A stretch of 64,000 bases of DNA from Solibacillus sp. R5-41 (GCF_002736105.1 NZ_CP024123.1:1356001-1420000); one strand, 5' to 3'; positions 53,634 through 62,183 are shown, counted from the stretch's first letter. Notes: generated by a model not told the origin, from the sequence alone. Numbers and translations: made by a program.

Positions 53634-53740
53634 TTTGAAAGGTTTGGAAAAACGATTATACAAAAGAGAATGATGGAGGAAGTATGTGAAAAGCACAATT
53701 AGTTGAAGGAAAGCCTTCATTAATGCGATATATCCTGTGT
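53634..53740 (+). repeat. Degenerate direct repeat left of the siderophore cluster
   Basis: GTTTGAAAGGTTTGGAAAAA, then an ATGGAGGAAGTATG start-like segment and AAAAGCACAATTAGTTGAAGG, resembles 60157-60270 on the other side of the cluster (roughly 70% by eye). Both look like promoter plus 5' end of the same lost gene. The frame here has a stop at codon 2. The rest of the 53495-53981 gap shows no gene. Confidence 0.5.
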
Positions 53741-53981
53741 AAATTTGATGTTAGGCCAGAATCTAAAAGAAGTGTTAAAAATGGTAATTATATACTAGTA
53801 ACACAATATGTTAGGGAGAAATTTTATCATTAAATTTGAAAATACTCTAATTAAATTAATCCTGAACAGATGAAGGTCATTTGCATATTGTCCTTGTAAT
53901 GATTATTTATATGGATTGCAAATTAGCTGTAGACTGAAAAAAGCCATTTAAAAATAAATTTAAAAAATTATAAAAAAAGTA

Positions 53982-54040
53982 ATTGAAAATCATTATCAAT
54001 TTAATTATACTTACAATCGACAATGAAAATCATTATCGAT
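53982..54040 (+). promoter_or_regulatory. Fur-controlled promoter of siderophore-binding protein 1
   Basis: TTGAAA (53983-53988) and TATACT (54006-54011) are 17 bases apart. Fur box 1 (ATTGAAAATCATTATCAAT, 53982-54000) covers the -35 and spacer. Fur box 2 (AATGAAAATCATTATCGAT, 54022-54040) covers the start-site region. Iron-loaded Fur should repress it. Confidence 0.85.
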
Positions 54041-54062
54041 AATATTTTTAGGAGATGAAAAA

Positions 54063-55034
54063 ATGAATAAAAAATTAAGTTTTTTATTATTTTCTATTAT
54101 TGCGACAATTGCAATATTAGCTGCTTGTGGTAATAAAGAAGAAAAAAAGGTAGATTCTGCAAGTGCAGAGAAAGAAACAACAACTTCTGAAACAAGAGTA
54201 ATTGAGCATGTTTTAGGTAAAACCGAAATTAAAGGCACACCTAAAAAAATCGTAACATTATATCAAGGCGCTACTGATACTCTTTTAGAATTTGGTGTAA
54301 AGCCAATTGGTGTAGTTGAATCTTGGGCTGAACAACCAATTTATGAATATTTAAAATCAGATTTAGAAGGTGTTACTATTGTAGGTTTGGAAACTCAACC
54401 AAACTTAGAGGAAATTGCAGCTTTAAAACCTGATTTAATAATCGCAACGCAAGTAAGACATGAGGAAATTTACGAGCAATTATCACAAATCGCACCAACA
54501 GTAGTAAATACTACTTTATACGACATTAAGGAAACTACAAATCTAATAGGGCAGGCAATTGGACAAGAAGATCAAGCCGAAAAATTAATATCTGATTGGG
54601 AATCTCGAGTTGCTGACTTTAAAGAAAAAATTGCAACGAATGAAAATTATCCATTAAGCGTAGCTGTTACAAATTACCGTGCAGATCATGCACGTATTTA
54701 TGTACAAGGATTCGCTGGTTCAATTCTTACAGAGCTTGGTTTTAAAGAGCCAAATAATCTACAAGGACAAAATTTAGAGATTGTGAAATTAAATGATAAA
54801 GAATCAATTTCACAAATGAATGCAGATGTAATTTTCCAGTTCATGGAGGACGACGCAGCTGTTAAAAATACTTATAAAGAATGGTCTGAACATCCACTTT
54901 ATTTAAATTTGGATGCGGTTAAAAATGAACAAGTATTTACAGTAAATGAAATTGTTTGGAACTTAGCAGGTGGTTTACAAGCGGCAAACTTAATGTTGGA
55001 TGAATTATATACGCATTTCAAACTTGAAAAATAA
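54063..55034 (+). CDS. Iron-siderophore ABC transporter substrate-binding lipoprotein, copy 1
   Basis: This 323-residue lipoprotein has a signal peptide with lipobox LAAC (Cys at about residue 22). A Thr/Ser-rich linker and a class III (FecB/BtuF-type) binding fold follow, with TLYQGATDTLLEFGVKPIGVVE, ALKPDLII and NEIVWNLAGG. It captures a ferric siderophore at the outer membrane face and hands it to the permease. B. subtilis YfiY (schizokinen/arthrobactin) is a plausible relative. AGGAGATG precedes the ATG. A nearly identical copy follows at 55470. Confidence 0.9.
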   Translation: MNKKLSFLLFSIIATIAILAACGNKEEKKVDSASAEKETTTSETRVIEHVLGKTEIKGTPKKIVTLYQGATDTLLEFGVKPIGVVESWAEQPIYEYLKSDLEGVTIVGLETQPNLEEIAALKPDLIIATQVRHEEIYEQLSQIAPTVVNTTLYDIKETTNLIGQAIGQEDQAEKLISDWESRVADFKEKIATNENYPLSVAVTNYRADHARIYVQGFAGSILTELGFKEPNNLQGQNLEIVKLNDKESISQMNADVIFQFMEDDAAVKNTYKEWSEHPLYLNLDAVKNEQVFTVNEIVWNLAGGLQAANLMLDELYTHFKLEK

Positions 55035-55042
55035 GTATTAAT

Positions 55043-55075
55043 AAAAATGGGGAATCGATCTGATTCTCCATTTTT
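55043..55075 (+). terminator. Intrinsic terminator after binding protein 1
   Basis: An AAAAATGG/CCATTTTT stem with an inner GAATC/GATTC stem ends in T. The equivalent hairpin follows copy 2. Confidence 0.8.
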
Positions 55076-55077
55076 CA

Positions 55078-55105
55078 ATTAAATAAGAGGTTATGGTATG
55101 TTTAC
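55078..55105 (+). pseudogene. Duplicated stub of the permease start
   Basis: TAAATAAGAGGTTATGGTATG matches bases 56487-56507, the ribosome site and start of the first permease gene, but is followed by unrelated sequence and an early stop. It marks the right boundary of the tandem duplication. The rest of 55105-55340 shows no gene apart from the hairpin at 55265. Confidence 0.7.
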
Positions 55106-55264
55106 GATTTACTAGATTAGGGTAGATAAAGTATGAATGATTGGAATCTGTCGTTCGTTGCACTTGTTTCGGCAAAACAGCGCATAAGCCTAGATCACGT
55201 ATCATAAGTAAGAAAAACGGATTATGGTCAACCAGATTGTCTAATAACAGAGGGCAAGTGTCTA

Positions 55265-55297
55265 AACAATTACGCTGAGGCGTAATTGTTTTTTTTT
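55265..55297 (+). repeat. Repeat hairpin with T-run (terminator-like)
   Basis: AACAATTACGC/GCGTAATTGTT with a 4-base loop and a T-run is the same unit as at 11136-11166, here between the two binding-protein copies. Confidence 0.75.
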
Positions 55298-55359
55298 AGT
55301 CAAGCACATATGTTAGCCAAGACTCTTTATAAAATTATGCTAAATTATAAAAAAAAGTA

Positions 55360-55449
55360 ATTGAAAATAATTATCAATTAAAATATAATTGCAAATGGCA
55401 ATGAAAATCATTATTAATAAAAATTTATGCGATGAAAATCATTATTAAT
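55360..55449 (+). promoter_or_regulatory. Fur-controlled promoter of siderophore-binding protein 2, three Fur boxes
   Basis: TTGAAA (55361-55366) and TATAAT (55384-55389) are 17 bases apart. Fur boxes lie at 55360-55378, 55400-55418 and 55431-55449. Boxes 2 and 3 are a 31-base tandem duplication. The -10 is a full consensus, better than in copy 1 (TATACT). Confidence 0.85.
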
Positions 55450-55469
55450 AAAAATCTAGGAGATGAAAA

Positions 55470-56441
55470 ATGAATAAAAAAATTAGTGTTTTACTATTTT
55501 CTATTATTGCAACAATTGCAATTTTAGCTGCTTGTGGTAATACAGAAGAAAAAAAAGTGAATTCTGCAAGTGCAGAAAAAGAAACAGCTACTTCTGAAAC
55601 AAGAGTAATTGAGCATGTTTTAGGTACAACAACAATCAAGGGCACACCTAAAAAAATTGTAACATTATATCAAGGTGCTACGGATACACTTTTAGAATTT
55701 GGTGTGAAGCCAATTGGTGTAGTTGAATCTTGGGCTGAACAACCAATTTATGAATATTTAAGATCAGATTTAGAAGGTGTTACTATTGTAGGTTTGGAAA
55801 CACAACCAAACTTAGAGGAAATTGCAGCTTTAAAACCGGATTTAATAATCGCATCGCAAGTAAGACATGAGGAAATTTACGGACAATTATCACAAATTGC
55901 ACCAACAGTAGTTAGTGCTTCTGTAGATGACATTTACGAAACGACAAGTCTAATAGGGCAAGCAATTGGACAAGAAGATCAAGCTGGAAAATTGTTATCA
56001 GATTGGGAAAGCCGAGTTGCTGACTTCAAAGAAAAAATTGCAACGAATGAAAATTATCCATTTAGCGTAGCTGTTACAAATTACCGTGCAGATCATGCAC
56101 GTATCTATGTACAAGGATTCGCTGGTTCAATTCTACAAGAGCTTGGTTTTAAAGAGCCAAAAAATTTACAAGGGCAAAATTTAGAGATTGTGAAATTAAA
56201 TGATAAAGAAACAATTTCACAAATGAATGCAGATATAATTTTCCAATTCATGGAGGACGATGCAGCTGTAAAAAAAACTTATAAAGAATGGTCTGAACAT
56301 CCACTGTATTTAAGTTTGGATGCGGTTAAAAATGAACAAGTATTTACAGTGAATGAAATTGTTTGGAACTTAGCAGGTGGTATACAAGCGGCAAACTTAA
56401 TGCTGGATGATTTATATACGCATTTCAAACTTGAAAAATAA
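55470..56441 (+). CDS. Iron-siderophore ABC transporter substrate-binding lipoprotein, copy 2
   Basis: This 323-residue lipoprotein is about 91% identical to copy 1 by eye (about 28 differences). It has the same lipobox LAAC and binding-fold motifs. Differences cluster in the linker and at residues about 149-160 (NTTLYDIKETTN in copy 1, SASVDDIYETTS here), which could alter the ligand pocket or reflect drift. It has its own Fur promoter and lies directly before the permease operon, so it is the native partner by position. Confidence 0.9.
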   Translation: MNKKISVLLFSIIATIAILAACGNTEEKKVNSASAEKETATSETRVIEHVLGTTTIKGTPKKIVTLYQGATDTLLEFGVKPIGVVESWAEQPIYEYLRSDLEGVTIVGLETQPNLEEIAALKPDLIIASQVRHEEIYGQLSQIAPTVVSASVDDIYETTSLIGQAIGQEDQAGKLLSDWESRVADFKEKIATNENYPFSVAVTNYRADHARIYVQGFAGSILQELGFKEPKNLQGQNLEIVKLNDKETISQMNADIIFQFMEDDAAVKKTYKEWSEHPLYLSLDAVKNEQVFTVNEIVWNLAGGIQAANLMLDDLYTHFKLEK

Positions 56442-56449
56442 ACATTAAT

Positions 56450-56483
56450 GAAAATGGGGGAATCGATTTGAGTCCCCATTTTT
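56450..56483 (+). terminator. Hairpin between binding protein 2 and permease genes
   Basis: AAAATGGGG/CCCCATTTTT with a T-run. Since no other promoter is evident before the permease, it probably acts as a partial terminator that keeps lipoprotein levels above permease levels. Confidence 0.7.
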
Positions 56484-56505
56484 CAGTTAAATAAGAGGTT
56501 ATGGT

Positions 56506-57510
56506 ATGTTACATTCTTTTAGTTCTAAAATCTTTGGAATCATCACACTTTTATTTCTCGTTGCACTTTTATTTTTTTGTAGCTTAGCAATGGGGCAAAC
56601 GTCCATTTCATTTTCGTTAGCTTTGGAAGTTTTGACACAATACAATCCAGAAAACCCGGACCATCTTATTATCGCAACTAGTCGATTAGCACGTGCAACG
56701 ATTGCACTTACTGTCGGAATTGCATTAGCGATTGCCGGAACATTAATTCAAACTTTAACAAGAAATCCACTTGCCTCCCCAGATTTACTAGGAATTAATG
56801 CTGGGGCAATATTTTTTATTGTTTTTGCTATAACTTGGTTAGATCTTCAATCAATGACTCAGTATATGTGGTTTGGTTTTCTAGGAGCGGCTATTGCAGG
56901 TTTGGGAGTGTTTTTTTTAAGTAGCCTAGGTCGTGACGGCTTAACACCGATTAAAGTTATTTTAGCGGGTACAGCTCTATCTGCCCTTTTTATATCATTT
57001 ACACAAGGGATGTTAGTCATTGATGAACAATCAATTCAAACGGTATTATTTTGGATTTCAGGTTCAATTGCTGGCAGAGATTTAAATATGCTGTTTGCTG
57101 TTCTTCCTTTTTTAGTTCCTGCGATAGTCATTAGTCTATTTATTGGGAAAGCAATGAATATTTTTGGTTCGGGGGATGATGTTGCGAAAAGTTTAGGTCA
57201 AAATGTGGGGTTATTAAAAATCTTAATGGGTGTATTAATAATTGTTTTAGCTGGAGGCTCTGTTGCGGTAGTCGGTTCTGTTGGATTTATTGGTTTAATT
57301 GTTCCGCATATTGCTAAAGGATTAGTTGGCACTGATTATCGATGGACACTACCTTTCAGTGCTTTATTAGGTGCGGCGTTATTAATCGGTGCTGATATAC
57401 TCGCTCGATTTTTAATTAGCCCAATGGAAGTCCCAATTGGGGTTATGACCGCATTTATTGGCGGACCATTCTTTATTTACTTAGCAAAAAAAGGGGTGTC
57501 TAAACAATGA
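56506..57510 (+). CDS. FecCD family siderophore ABC permease, subunit 1
   Basis: This 334-residue protein has about nine to ten membrane segments. The family features are RLARATIALTVGIALAIAGTLIQTLTRNPLASPDLLGINAGA in the first half and VGFIGLIVPHIAKGLVG in the second, the site that contacts the ATPase. It forms a heterodimer with the next gene product. The ATG at 56506 follows AAGAGG, and its stop overlaps the next start (ATGA). Confidence 0.92.
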   Translation: MLHSFSSKIFGIITLLFLVALLFFCSLAMGQTSISFSLALEVLTQYNPENPDHLIIATSRLARATIALTVGIALAIAGTLIQTLTRNPLASPDLLGINAGAIFFIVFAITWLDLQSMTQYMWFGFLGAAIAGLGVFFLSSLGRDGLTPIKVILAGTALSALFISFTQGMLVIDEQSIQTVLFWISGSIAGRDLNMLFAVLPFLVPAIVISLFIGKAMNIFGSGDDVAKSLGQNVGLLKILMGVLIIVLAGGSVAVVGSVGFIGLIVPHIAKGLVGTDYRWTLPFSALLGAALLIGADILARFLISPMEVPIGVMTAFIGGPFFIYLAKKGVSKQ

Positions 57511-58541
57511 AGTATTGGACATTTCGTATGTTAAAAGGAAAGGTTTCATTTCAAATTTCAAAAGGATGGATGCAAGTATTCAGTATTGGTACTTTATTAT
57601 TAATTGCATTTTTCGTATTAAGTTTATCAGCAGGTAGCAATTGGATTTCCCCTTCACAAGTATTTATGCAGCTTAGTAATATGACAGATGAGCATGCATT
57701 TGTTATCGAGACCCTACGATTACCTCGAACATTACTCGCTGTTCTAGTAGGTAGCGCATTAGGTATATCAGGACTGATATTACAAAGCATTGTGAGAAAT
57801 CCACTAGCGTCACCTGATATTATAGGCATTACAAGTGGTGCTTCATTTGGTGCTGTTCTTTTTATAAGTCTTGGCACTGGAGTCGTAAGTATGACTTTAT
57901 TACCTTTTGCAGCAATAAGTGGTGGTTTAATAACAGCTACTATCATTTACTTACTCTCTTGGAATAAAGGTGTTACACCTATCCGATTAGTTTTAATTGG
58001 TATAGGAATATCCGCCATATTAAAAGCAGGTGTCACATTTTTATTAGTTTTTAGTGATACATACATTGCTTCTAAAGCCTATATTTGGTTAACAGGAAGT
58101 TTATATGCGGCGACTTGGGATGAGGTTACTTCACTTTTCTGGTGGATAATGATTCCATTACCTATCTTAATAATTTTAGGGAGAAGTATGAATGTAACAG
58201 AACTCGGTGATGATGTTGCGATTAGTATGGGAATAAAATTACAATGGCAACGACTTGTTTTCCTGGGGTGCGCAGTTATTTTAGCAGCAAGCTCAGCTGC
58301 ATACGTTGGGGGAATTGAATTCGTGGGATTGATGGCGCCACATCTCGCGAGACGTTTAGTTGGAAGGTCATTTCTTGGTTTAATCCCGATAACAGGAATT
58401 ATTGGGGCTCTATTGGTCGTAATCGCAGATTTAATTGCACGAACAATGTTCCTTCCATTAGATATACCTGCTGGCGTATTTACTGCTGCAATCGGTGCAC
58501 CATTCTTTATTTATTTATTATATAGAAATCGAAATCGTTAG
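57507..58541 (+). CDS. FecCD family siderophore ABC permease, subunit 2
   Basis: This 344-residue protein has about nine to ten membrane segments after a basic 20-residue N-terminus. RLPRTLLAVLVGSALGISG, NPLASPDIIGITSGASFG and GLMAPHLARRLVG match the family. It pairs with subunit 1 to import ferric siderophore. Start and previous stop overlap by four bases, indicating coupling. Confidence 0.92.
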   Translation: MKYWTFRMLKGKVSFQISKGWMQVFSIGTLLLIAFFVLSLSAGSNWISPSQVFMQLSNMTDEHAFVIETLRLPRTLLAVLVGSALGISGLILQSIVRNPLASPDIIGITSGASFGAVLFISLGTGVVSMTLLPFAAISGGLITATIIYLLSWNKGVTPIRLVLIGIGISAILKAGVTFLLVFSDTYIASKAYIWLTGSLYAATWDEVTSLFWWIMIPLPILIILGRSMNVTELGDDVAISMGIKLQWQRLVFLGCAVILAASSAAYVGGIEFVGLMAPHLARRLVGRSFLGLIPITGIIGALLVVIADLIARTMFLPLDIPAGVFTAAIGAPFFIYLLYRNRNR

Positions 58542-58553
58542 GAGGATACTCAT

Positions 58554-59348
58554 ATGAATGGGATTCAAACAAAAAATTTAACATTACAATACGGGAATCA
58601 GCCAATTATTGAGAATCTCGATTTTGACATACCAATCGAAAAAATTACAGTACTTGTAGGTGCAAACGGTAGTGGGAAATCAACATTATTACGTTCGTTA
58701 GCACGCTTACTTAATCCAACATCTGGTGAAATTATTTTAGATACACATAAATTACAAGAAATATCGACAAGGCAGATCGCGAAAAAGCTTGCCATTCTAC
58801 CTCAAGGACCAGTTGCACCTGAAGGAATTACTGTACATCAGTTAGTAAAGCAAGGTCGTTATCCACACCAAAAATGGTTTCAGCAATGGTCAGAAGAAGA
58901 TGAGGAATTAGTTGAAAAGGCACTAATCGCTACACAATTACTCCCTTTAAAAGATCGGCATGTGGATGCTTTATCTGGTGGGCAACGTCAGCGAGCTTGG
59001 ATTGCAATGACATTGGCACAAGAAACACCGATTATTTTACTAGATGAGCCAACAACTTATCTAGATATGACACATCAAATTGAATTATTAGATTTTTTAT
59101 TCGACTTAAATCGTCAATACAAGCGAACGATTGTTATGGTATTACATGATTTAAACTTAGCGTGTCGTTATGCAGATAATTTAGTGGCTATTCATAATAA
59201 AAAAGTTGCTGTCCAAGGTACTCCAGAGGATATCGTTACATCTGAAATGGTAAAAAATATTTTTAATTTGGATGCACTTATTAATGCAGATCCCTATTTT
59301 GGAACTCCCCTATGTATTCCAAAAGGAAAAGGGCGCCGTGTCAAATGA
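58554..59348 (+). CDS. FecE/FhuC-type siderophore ABC transporter ATPase
   Basis: This 264-residue cytoplasmic ATPase has Walker A GANGSGKST, the Q-loop in AILPQGPVAPEG, signature LSGGQRQRAW, Walker B IILLDEPTTYLD and the H-loop in MVLHDLNLA. It energises the permease pair. AGGAGGATACTC precedes the ATG. Its stop overlaps the start of the reductase gene (ATGA). Confidence 0.94.
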   Translation: MNGIQTKNLTLQYGNQPIIENLDFDIPIEKITVLVGANGSGKSTLLRSLARLLNPTSGEIILDTHKLQEISTRQIAKKLAILPQGPVAPEGITVHQLVKQGRYPHQKWFQQWSEEDEELVEKALIATQLLPLKDRHVDALSGGQRQRAWIAMTLAQETPIILLDEPTTYLDMTHQIELLDFLFDLNRQYKRTIVMVLHDLNLACRYADNLVAIHNKKVAVQGTPEDIVTSEMVKNIFNLDALINADPYFGTPLCIPKGKGRRVK

Positions 59349-59986
59349 ATTTAGAGGCTTATGGTGTAAAGACTTCTGATTCTGTAATAGGAATACCACT
59401 GGCGTATTTGGAAGATAAAAAAATCCTTTTACCGATAATCAATCAATATGCACATTATTTAGAAACGGATTCATTAGTAATTGCAGGATCCTTATTTTTT
59501 AAACGCTATGCTGTATTAACAGCTGCTGCTGCACTTGATTATTTTGGTTTACAACAAAAAAAGGTAGATTGGTTAGGATATGCAACCTTTGATTCAACGC
59601 AATTTTTATTATTTGTTCGAGATGAAGTGAAAACCGAAATTGCTGTTTGTTGGGAAGAACAAATACTATCACGCCATTTGTTTCGATTAGTAGAAATTAT
59701 TTCTAAGGAATGTAAAATTAATAAAAATATTTTATGGGAAAATGTAGCGGTAAGATTAAACGCTGTACTCAAGCGAAATCAGACAAAGTATCCATTAAAT
59801 CATTTGGAATTTGTTCATAGTCGGATTACACAATTTTCCCCTCAATGGATTGAAAATATGGATAACCCAATTCAAAAATATTGTCACCTTATAGTTACAG
59901 AACGAAAAACTTGCTGTCGTTATTATCAATTAGATAAAAAAGAAGAGGGAATGGATTACTGCCTCGTTTGTCCTTTAAAGAAATGA
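59345..59986 (+). CDS. FhuF-like ferric-siderophore reductase
   Basis: This 213-residue cytoplasmic protein ends in CC-x10-C-x2-C (CCRYYQLDKKEEGMDYCLVC), the [2Fe-2S] ligand pattern of FhuF-type siderophore-iron reductases. The N-terminal region (SLVIAGSLFFKRYAVLTAAAALDYFG) matches the family helix. It should release iron from the imported siderophore. I start at ATG 59345, overlapping the ATPase stop; the longer frame runs inside the ATPase gene. Confidence 0.85.
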   Translation: MNLEAYGVKTSDSVIGIPLAYLEDKKILLPIINQYAHYLETDSLVIAGSLFFKRYAVLTAAAALDYFGLQQKKVDWLGYATFDSTQFLLFVRDEVKTEIAVCWEEQILSRHLFRLVEIISKECKINKNILWENVAVRLNAVLKRNQTKYPLNHLEFVHSRITQFSPQWIENMDNPIQKYCHLIVTERKTCCRYYQLDKKEEGMDYCLVCPLKK

Positions 59987-60015
59987 CGAATAGTTATTTC
60001 ATGCAGCAACATGTT

Positions 60016-60056
60016 AAAAATGAGCTCGGTATTTATACTGGGCTCATTTTTAATTT
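60016..60056 (+). terminator. Intrinsic terminator of the siderophore uptake operon
   Basis: AAAAATGAGC pairs with GCTCATTTTT, with weaker pairing inside, and is followed by a T-rich run. Confidence 0.85.
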
Positions 60057-60156
60057 TGCCTTCATCCGTTTCGTATGATTCGGAGCTATTATTACCGAAA
60101 AATCTTTTTCTCTTAAAGCGCTACGATTTGTATATTTTAGATTCATATGTTCGTAT

Positions 60157-60270
60157 TTATTTGGAAAGTTTGGAAAAATGTTTACACTAAATGATATGAA
60201 TGAAATAGGGAAAGTGTATGAGAAGAGCACAATTAATTGCTGAAAAGCCTCCACTAATAAGCGAGATTGG
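60157..60270 (+). repeat. Degenerate direct repeat right of the siderophore cluster
   Basis: TTGGAAAGTTTGGAAAAATG, an ATAGGGAAAGTGTATG start-like segment and an 18-codon frame (MRRAQLIAEKPPLISEIG) match 53634-53740. Together the two copies bracket the whole uptake cluster. It appears to be the 5' remnant of a gene. The rest of 60057-60463 holds only this repeat and terminators. Confidence 0.5.
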
Positions 60271-60328
60271 ATAAGTAGATAACAAAGTTACTTATTACAA
60301 CAGAAAACCGAATTAGGCAAATTGAAAA

Positions 60329-60361
60329 GGCATGAACCCGATATAATATCGAACTCATGCC
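60329..60361 (-). terminator. Intrinsic terminator of the MerR-like gene
   Basis: GGCATGA/TCATGCC with an inner CGAT/ATCG stem, followed in the minus direction by TTTTC, lies about 100 bases after the stop. Confidence 0.65.
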
Positions 60362-60463
60362 AAAAGCATTGCTTAATGAAATAACCGTGTCTAACTTTAA
60401 AGTGGCACTCCAAACTCCAAACTTGTCCTGTGAGTCTGCTCAACTTTTGATGAAACTTTTACG

Positions 60464-61114
60464 TTATTTAAACAACTTCCCAATCAAACCTTTCACTTGT
60501 TTTTCAGATTCAGGTAGGGGTGTAGCGTGGAGCTCTTGTTGCGCAACGTTAAGTTTATTTAATGCACTCATTATCGCACTGTTTTGCTGTTCGACTCGGT
60601 CGAGCTGGCGTTGCTGTACGGGGTAGCTTGGCTCATTTGCTTGGTCCAAAATGTGTTGCATCATGACGCCAAACTGTTGCTTTAACGTTTGGTTTTGCTC
60701 AATCAATAGCTCATTTTGTGTACGTTGCTCTTCGATTAAAGTTAATAGTTGTATGTTTTTTTGCTCGATGCCGTAAATGTGCGTCGCTAACAATTCCATT
60801 GAATTTGATAAATCTTCAAATTGTGACACTTGATATGATGTTGGAATAATATCGTGCTGTAAAATTTCCGCGGGCTCGAATTTTGGATCTGTTACTGTTT
60901 GTGCAGCTTCTTTTAATTTTAAGCCACGGTGTTTATTTAACGCTAAAAAAGCACGCAATATCATTAAATCTTCGTTAGAAAATTGACGATGCATACGGTT
61001 ATTGCGTCGAACTTCATATCCGTGCTCCTCTAGAATTGTTATGTAATGTTGTAGTGATGCTTTACTAATGCCGAGTTGTTCAGCAAATGCACCAGTCGCA
61101 TATAGTGCGGCCAT
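60464..61114 (-). CDS. MerR-type HTH protein with coiled coil, RacA-like layout
   Basis: This 216-residue protein has an N-terminal MerR-like winged helix (YATGAFAEQLGISKASLQHYITILEEHGY, then RQFSNEDLMILRAFLAL) within residues 1-75. A long coiled coil (about 95-190) with Gln/Glu-rich heptads and a short basic tail (KGLIGKLFK) follow. The arrangement is that of Bacillus RacA, the chromosome-anchoring protein, and of plasmid/phage MerR-coiled-coil proteins. Which of these it is cannot be decided. The ATG follows AAAGGAG. Confidence 0.75.
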   Translation of the reverse strand: MAALYATGAFAEQLGISKASLQHYITILEEHGYEVRRNNRMHRQFSNEDLMILRAFLALNKHRGLKLKEAAQTVTDPKFEPAEILQHDIIPTSYQVSQFEDLSNSMELLATHIYGIEQKNIQLLTLIEEQRTQNELLIEQNQTLKQQFGVMMQHILDQANEPSYPVQQRQLDRVEQQNSAIMSALNKLNVAQQELHATPLPESEKQVKGLIGKLFK

Positions 61115-61374
61115 AGTTCAAACTCCTTTAATGTCAAAAAAATAATATACTAATCAAAATTATACGCCTTAAGTAACGAAGCTGTGAAGTAAAAGTTTTT
61201 CAGTTATGACAATTCGGGTGGAAAGGGTGGAATATTGATTAGCCTTTTGAGTTGTTTAGCTTTAACACCTTAGAAGTGATATGCTTTCAAATGGATAGAC
61301 AGATTAAAAATTAGAACTTATATAAATCGAACATAAGAATCCCGCTTTATATTAAAATGTAAACCTCACCAGAA

Positions 61375-61502
61375 TACGTCGCCTTCCACTGCAGCGACGT
61401 ACCATATCCGGAACGCTTCAGAATCTAAACTCCCGCAATTGGAACACAGGCTAATGTCGCCACGTCCTGCGGCATTAGCCTGAGTGACCAACATCGTGTT
61501 GG
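61375..61502 (+). repeat. Hairpin-rich repeat mosaic
   Basis: Three hairpins are seen: TACGTCGC/GCGACGTA (61375-61382 with 61394-61401), CAGGCTAATG/CATTAGCCTG (61447-61456 with 61473-61482) around the CACGTCCTG loop, and CCAACATCGTGTTGG (61488-61502). The last two match units in the array at 23531-23640; the first resembles 20275-20297. The 61115-61574 gap has no gene. Confidence 0.65.
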
Positions 61503-61574
61503 CCTTGCCCTTATATAAAGCATACAGATACGTCGTACAAACATTTGCAAAAAAGCTGTGTTGTAGGAAGAAAT

Positions 61575-61784
61575 GTGATTAATGAGAATTACTTGGCTAA
61601 ATCTCAGCAACCTGATTCCGTCAAAATTGCACAAATTTTAATGAGGCTAGATGAAATCGATCGTCTCGCAACAGGAAATTTAAAATGTTTGAAAAGTGCT
61701 CCTGGAACGAAGATTTTAGCAAGTGGTATTTTAAAAAGTTCAAAGGAAAATAGTAGTAAATTATTTTATATTAAACTGAACTAA
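61575..61784 (+). CDS. Hypothetical small basic protein, 69 residues
   Basis: From GTG 61575, five bases after TAGGAAG, the frame encodes a small basic protein with a helix (SVKIAQILMRLDEIDRLATGNLK) and a strand-like end (KLFYIKLN). The stop codon lies inside the first arm of a perfect terminator. This suggests a transcribed gene. No family is recognised with confidence. Confidence 0.45.
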   Translation: MINENYLAKSQQPDSVKIAQILMRLDEIDRLATGNLKCLKSAPGTKILASGILKSSKENSSKLFYIKLN

Positions 61785-61803
61785 TTGGATTAGTTCAGTT
61801 TTT
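61773..61803 (+). terminator. Intrinsic terminator
   Basis: A perfect 12-13-base stem (61773-61785 with 61789-61801) with a 3-base loop and five T overlaps the stop codon of the small gene. Confidence 0.85.
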
Positions 61804-61865
61804 ACATACTAGTATATAAGGTTACTAAAAATATTTTTGAAGATATGATGAATATAATGGGGGGG

Positions 61866-62157
61866 ATAGCAATATTAGCCGAAAAGTCTTAACAAGCGAG
61901 AGCTTATGCAAAAGCGTCTTTCCTGATGGTGCAGTTATAACTTGGGGTATCGGCCATTTTGTAGAATTAAAGGAACCTAAAGATTATAACAAGGAATGGG
62001 AAAAATGGTCGCTAGGGTCACTACCAATTATCCCTCATAAATACGAAGATAAAGTTGTAACTAAAGTATAATAGCAGTTCAATGCTATAAAAAAAATTTT
62101 TAACGATCCGCATGTTTCAACAATCTATAATTGTTGCGATATTGACTTATTTCTATA
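61866..62157 (+). pseudogene. topB: Decayed DNA topoisomerase III fragment
   Basis: Translation in two frames gives pieces of the TopB N-terminus: AILAEKS then a stop then QARAYAKA, a frameshift, then AVITWGIGHFVELKEPKDYN and EWEKWSLGSLPIIPHKYEDK. Two stops come before QFNAIKKIFNDPHVSTIYN. These match the TOPRIM start and the linker region of TopB. Nothing of the rest of the gene remains. The family match is by recognition of the motif order. Confidence 0.8.
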
Positions 62158-62183
62158 AATATATATGTAAATAATTATATTTT

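Noticed and set aside
55135-55206. 24-codon frame between the two binding-protein copies
   Set aside because: There is no good ribosome site, no domain, and it lies in the junk between a duplication stub and a repeat hairpin.
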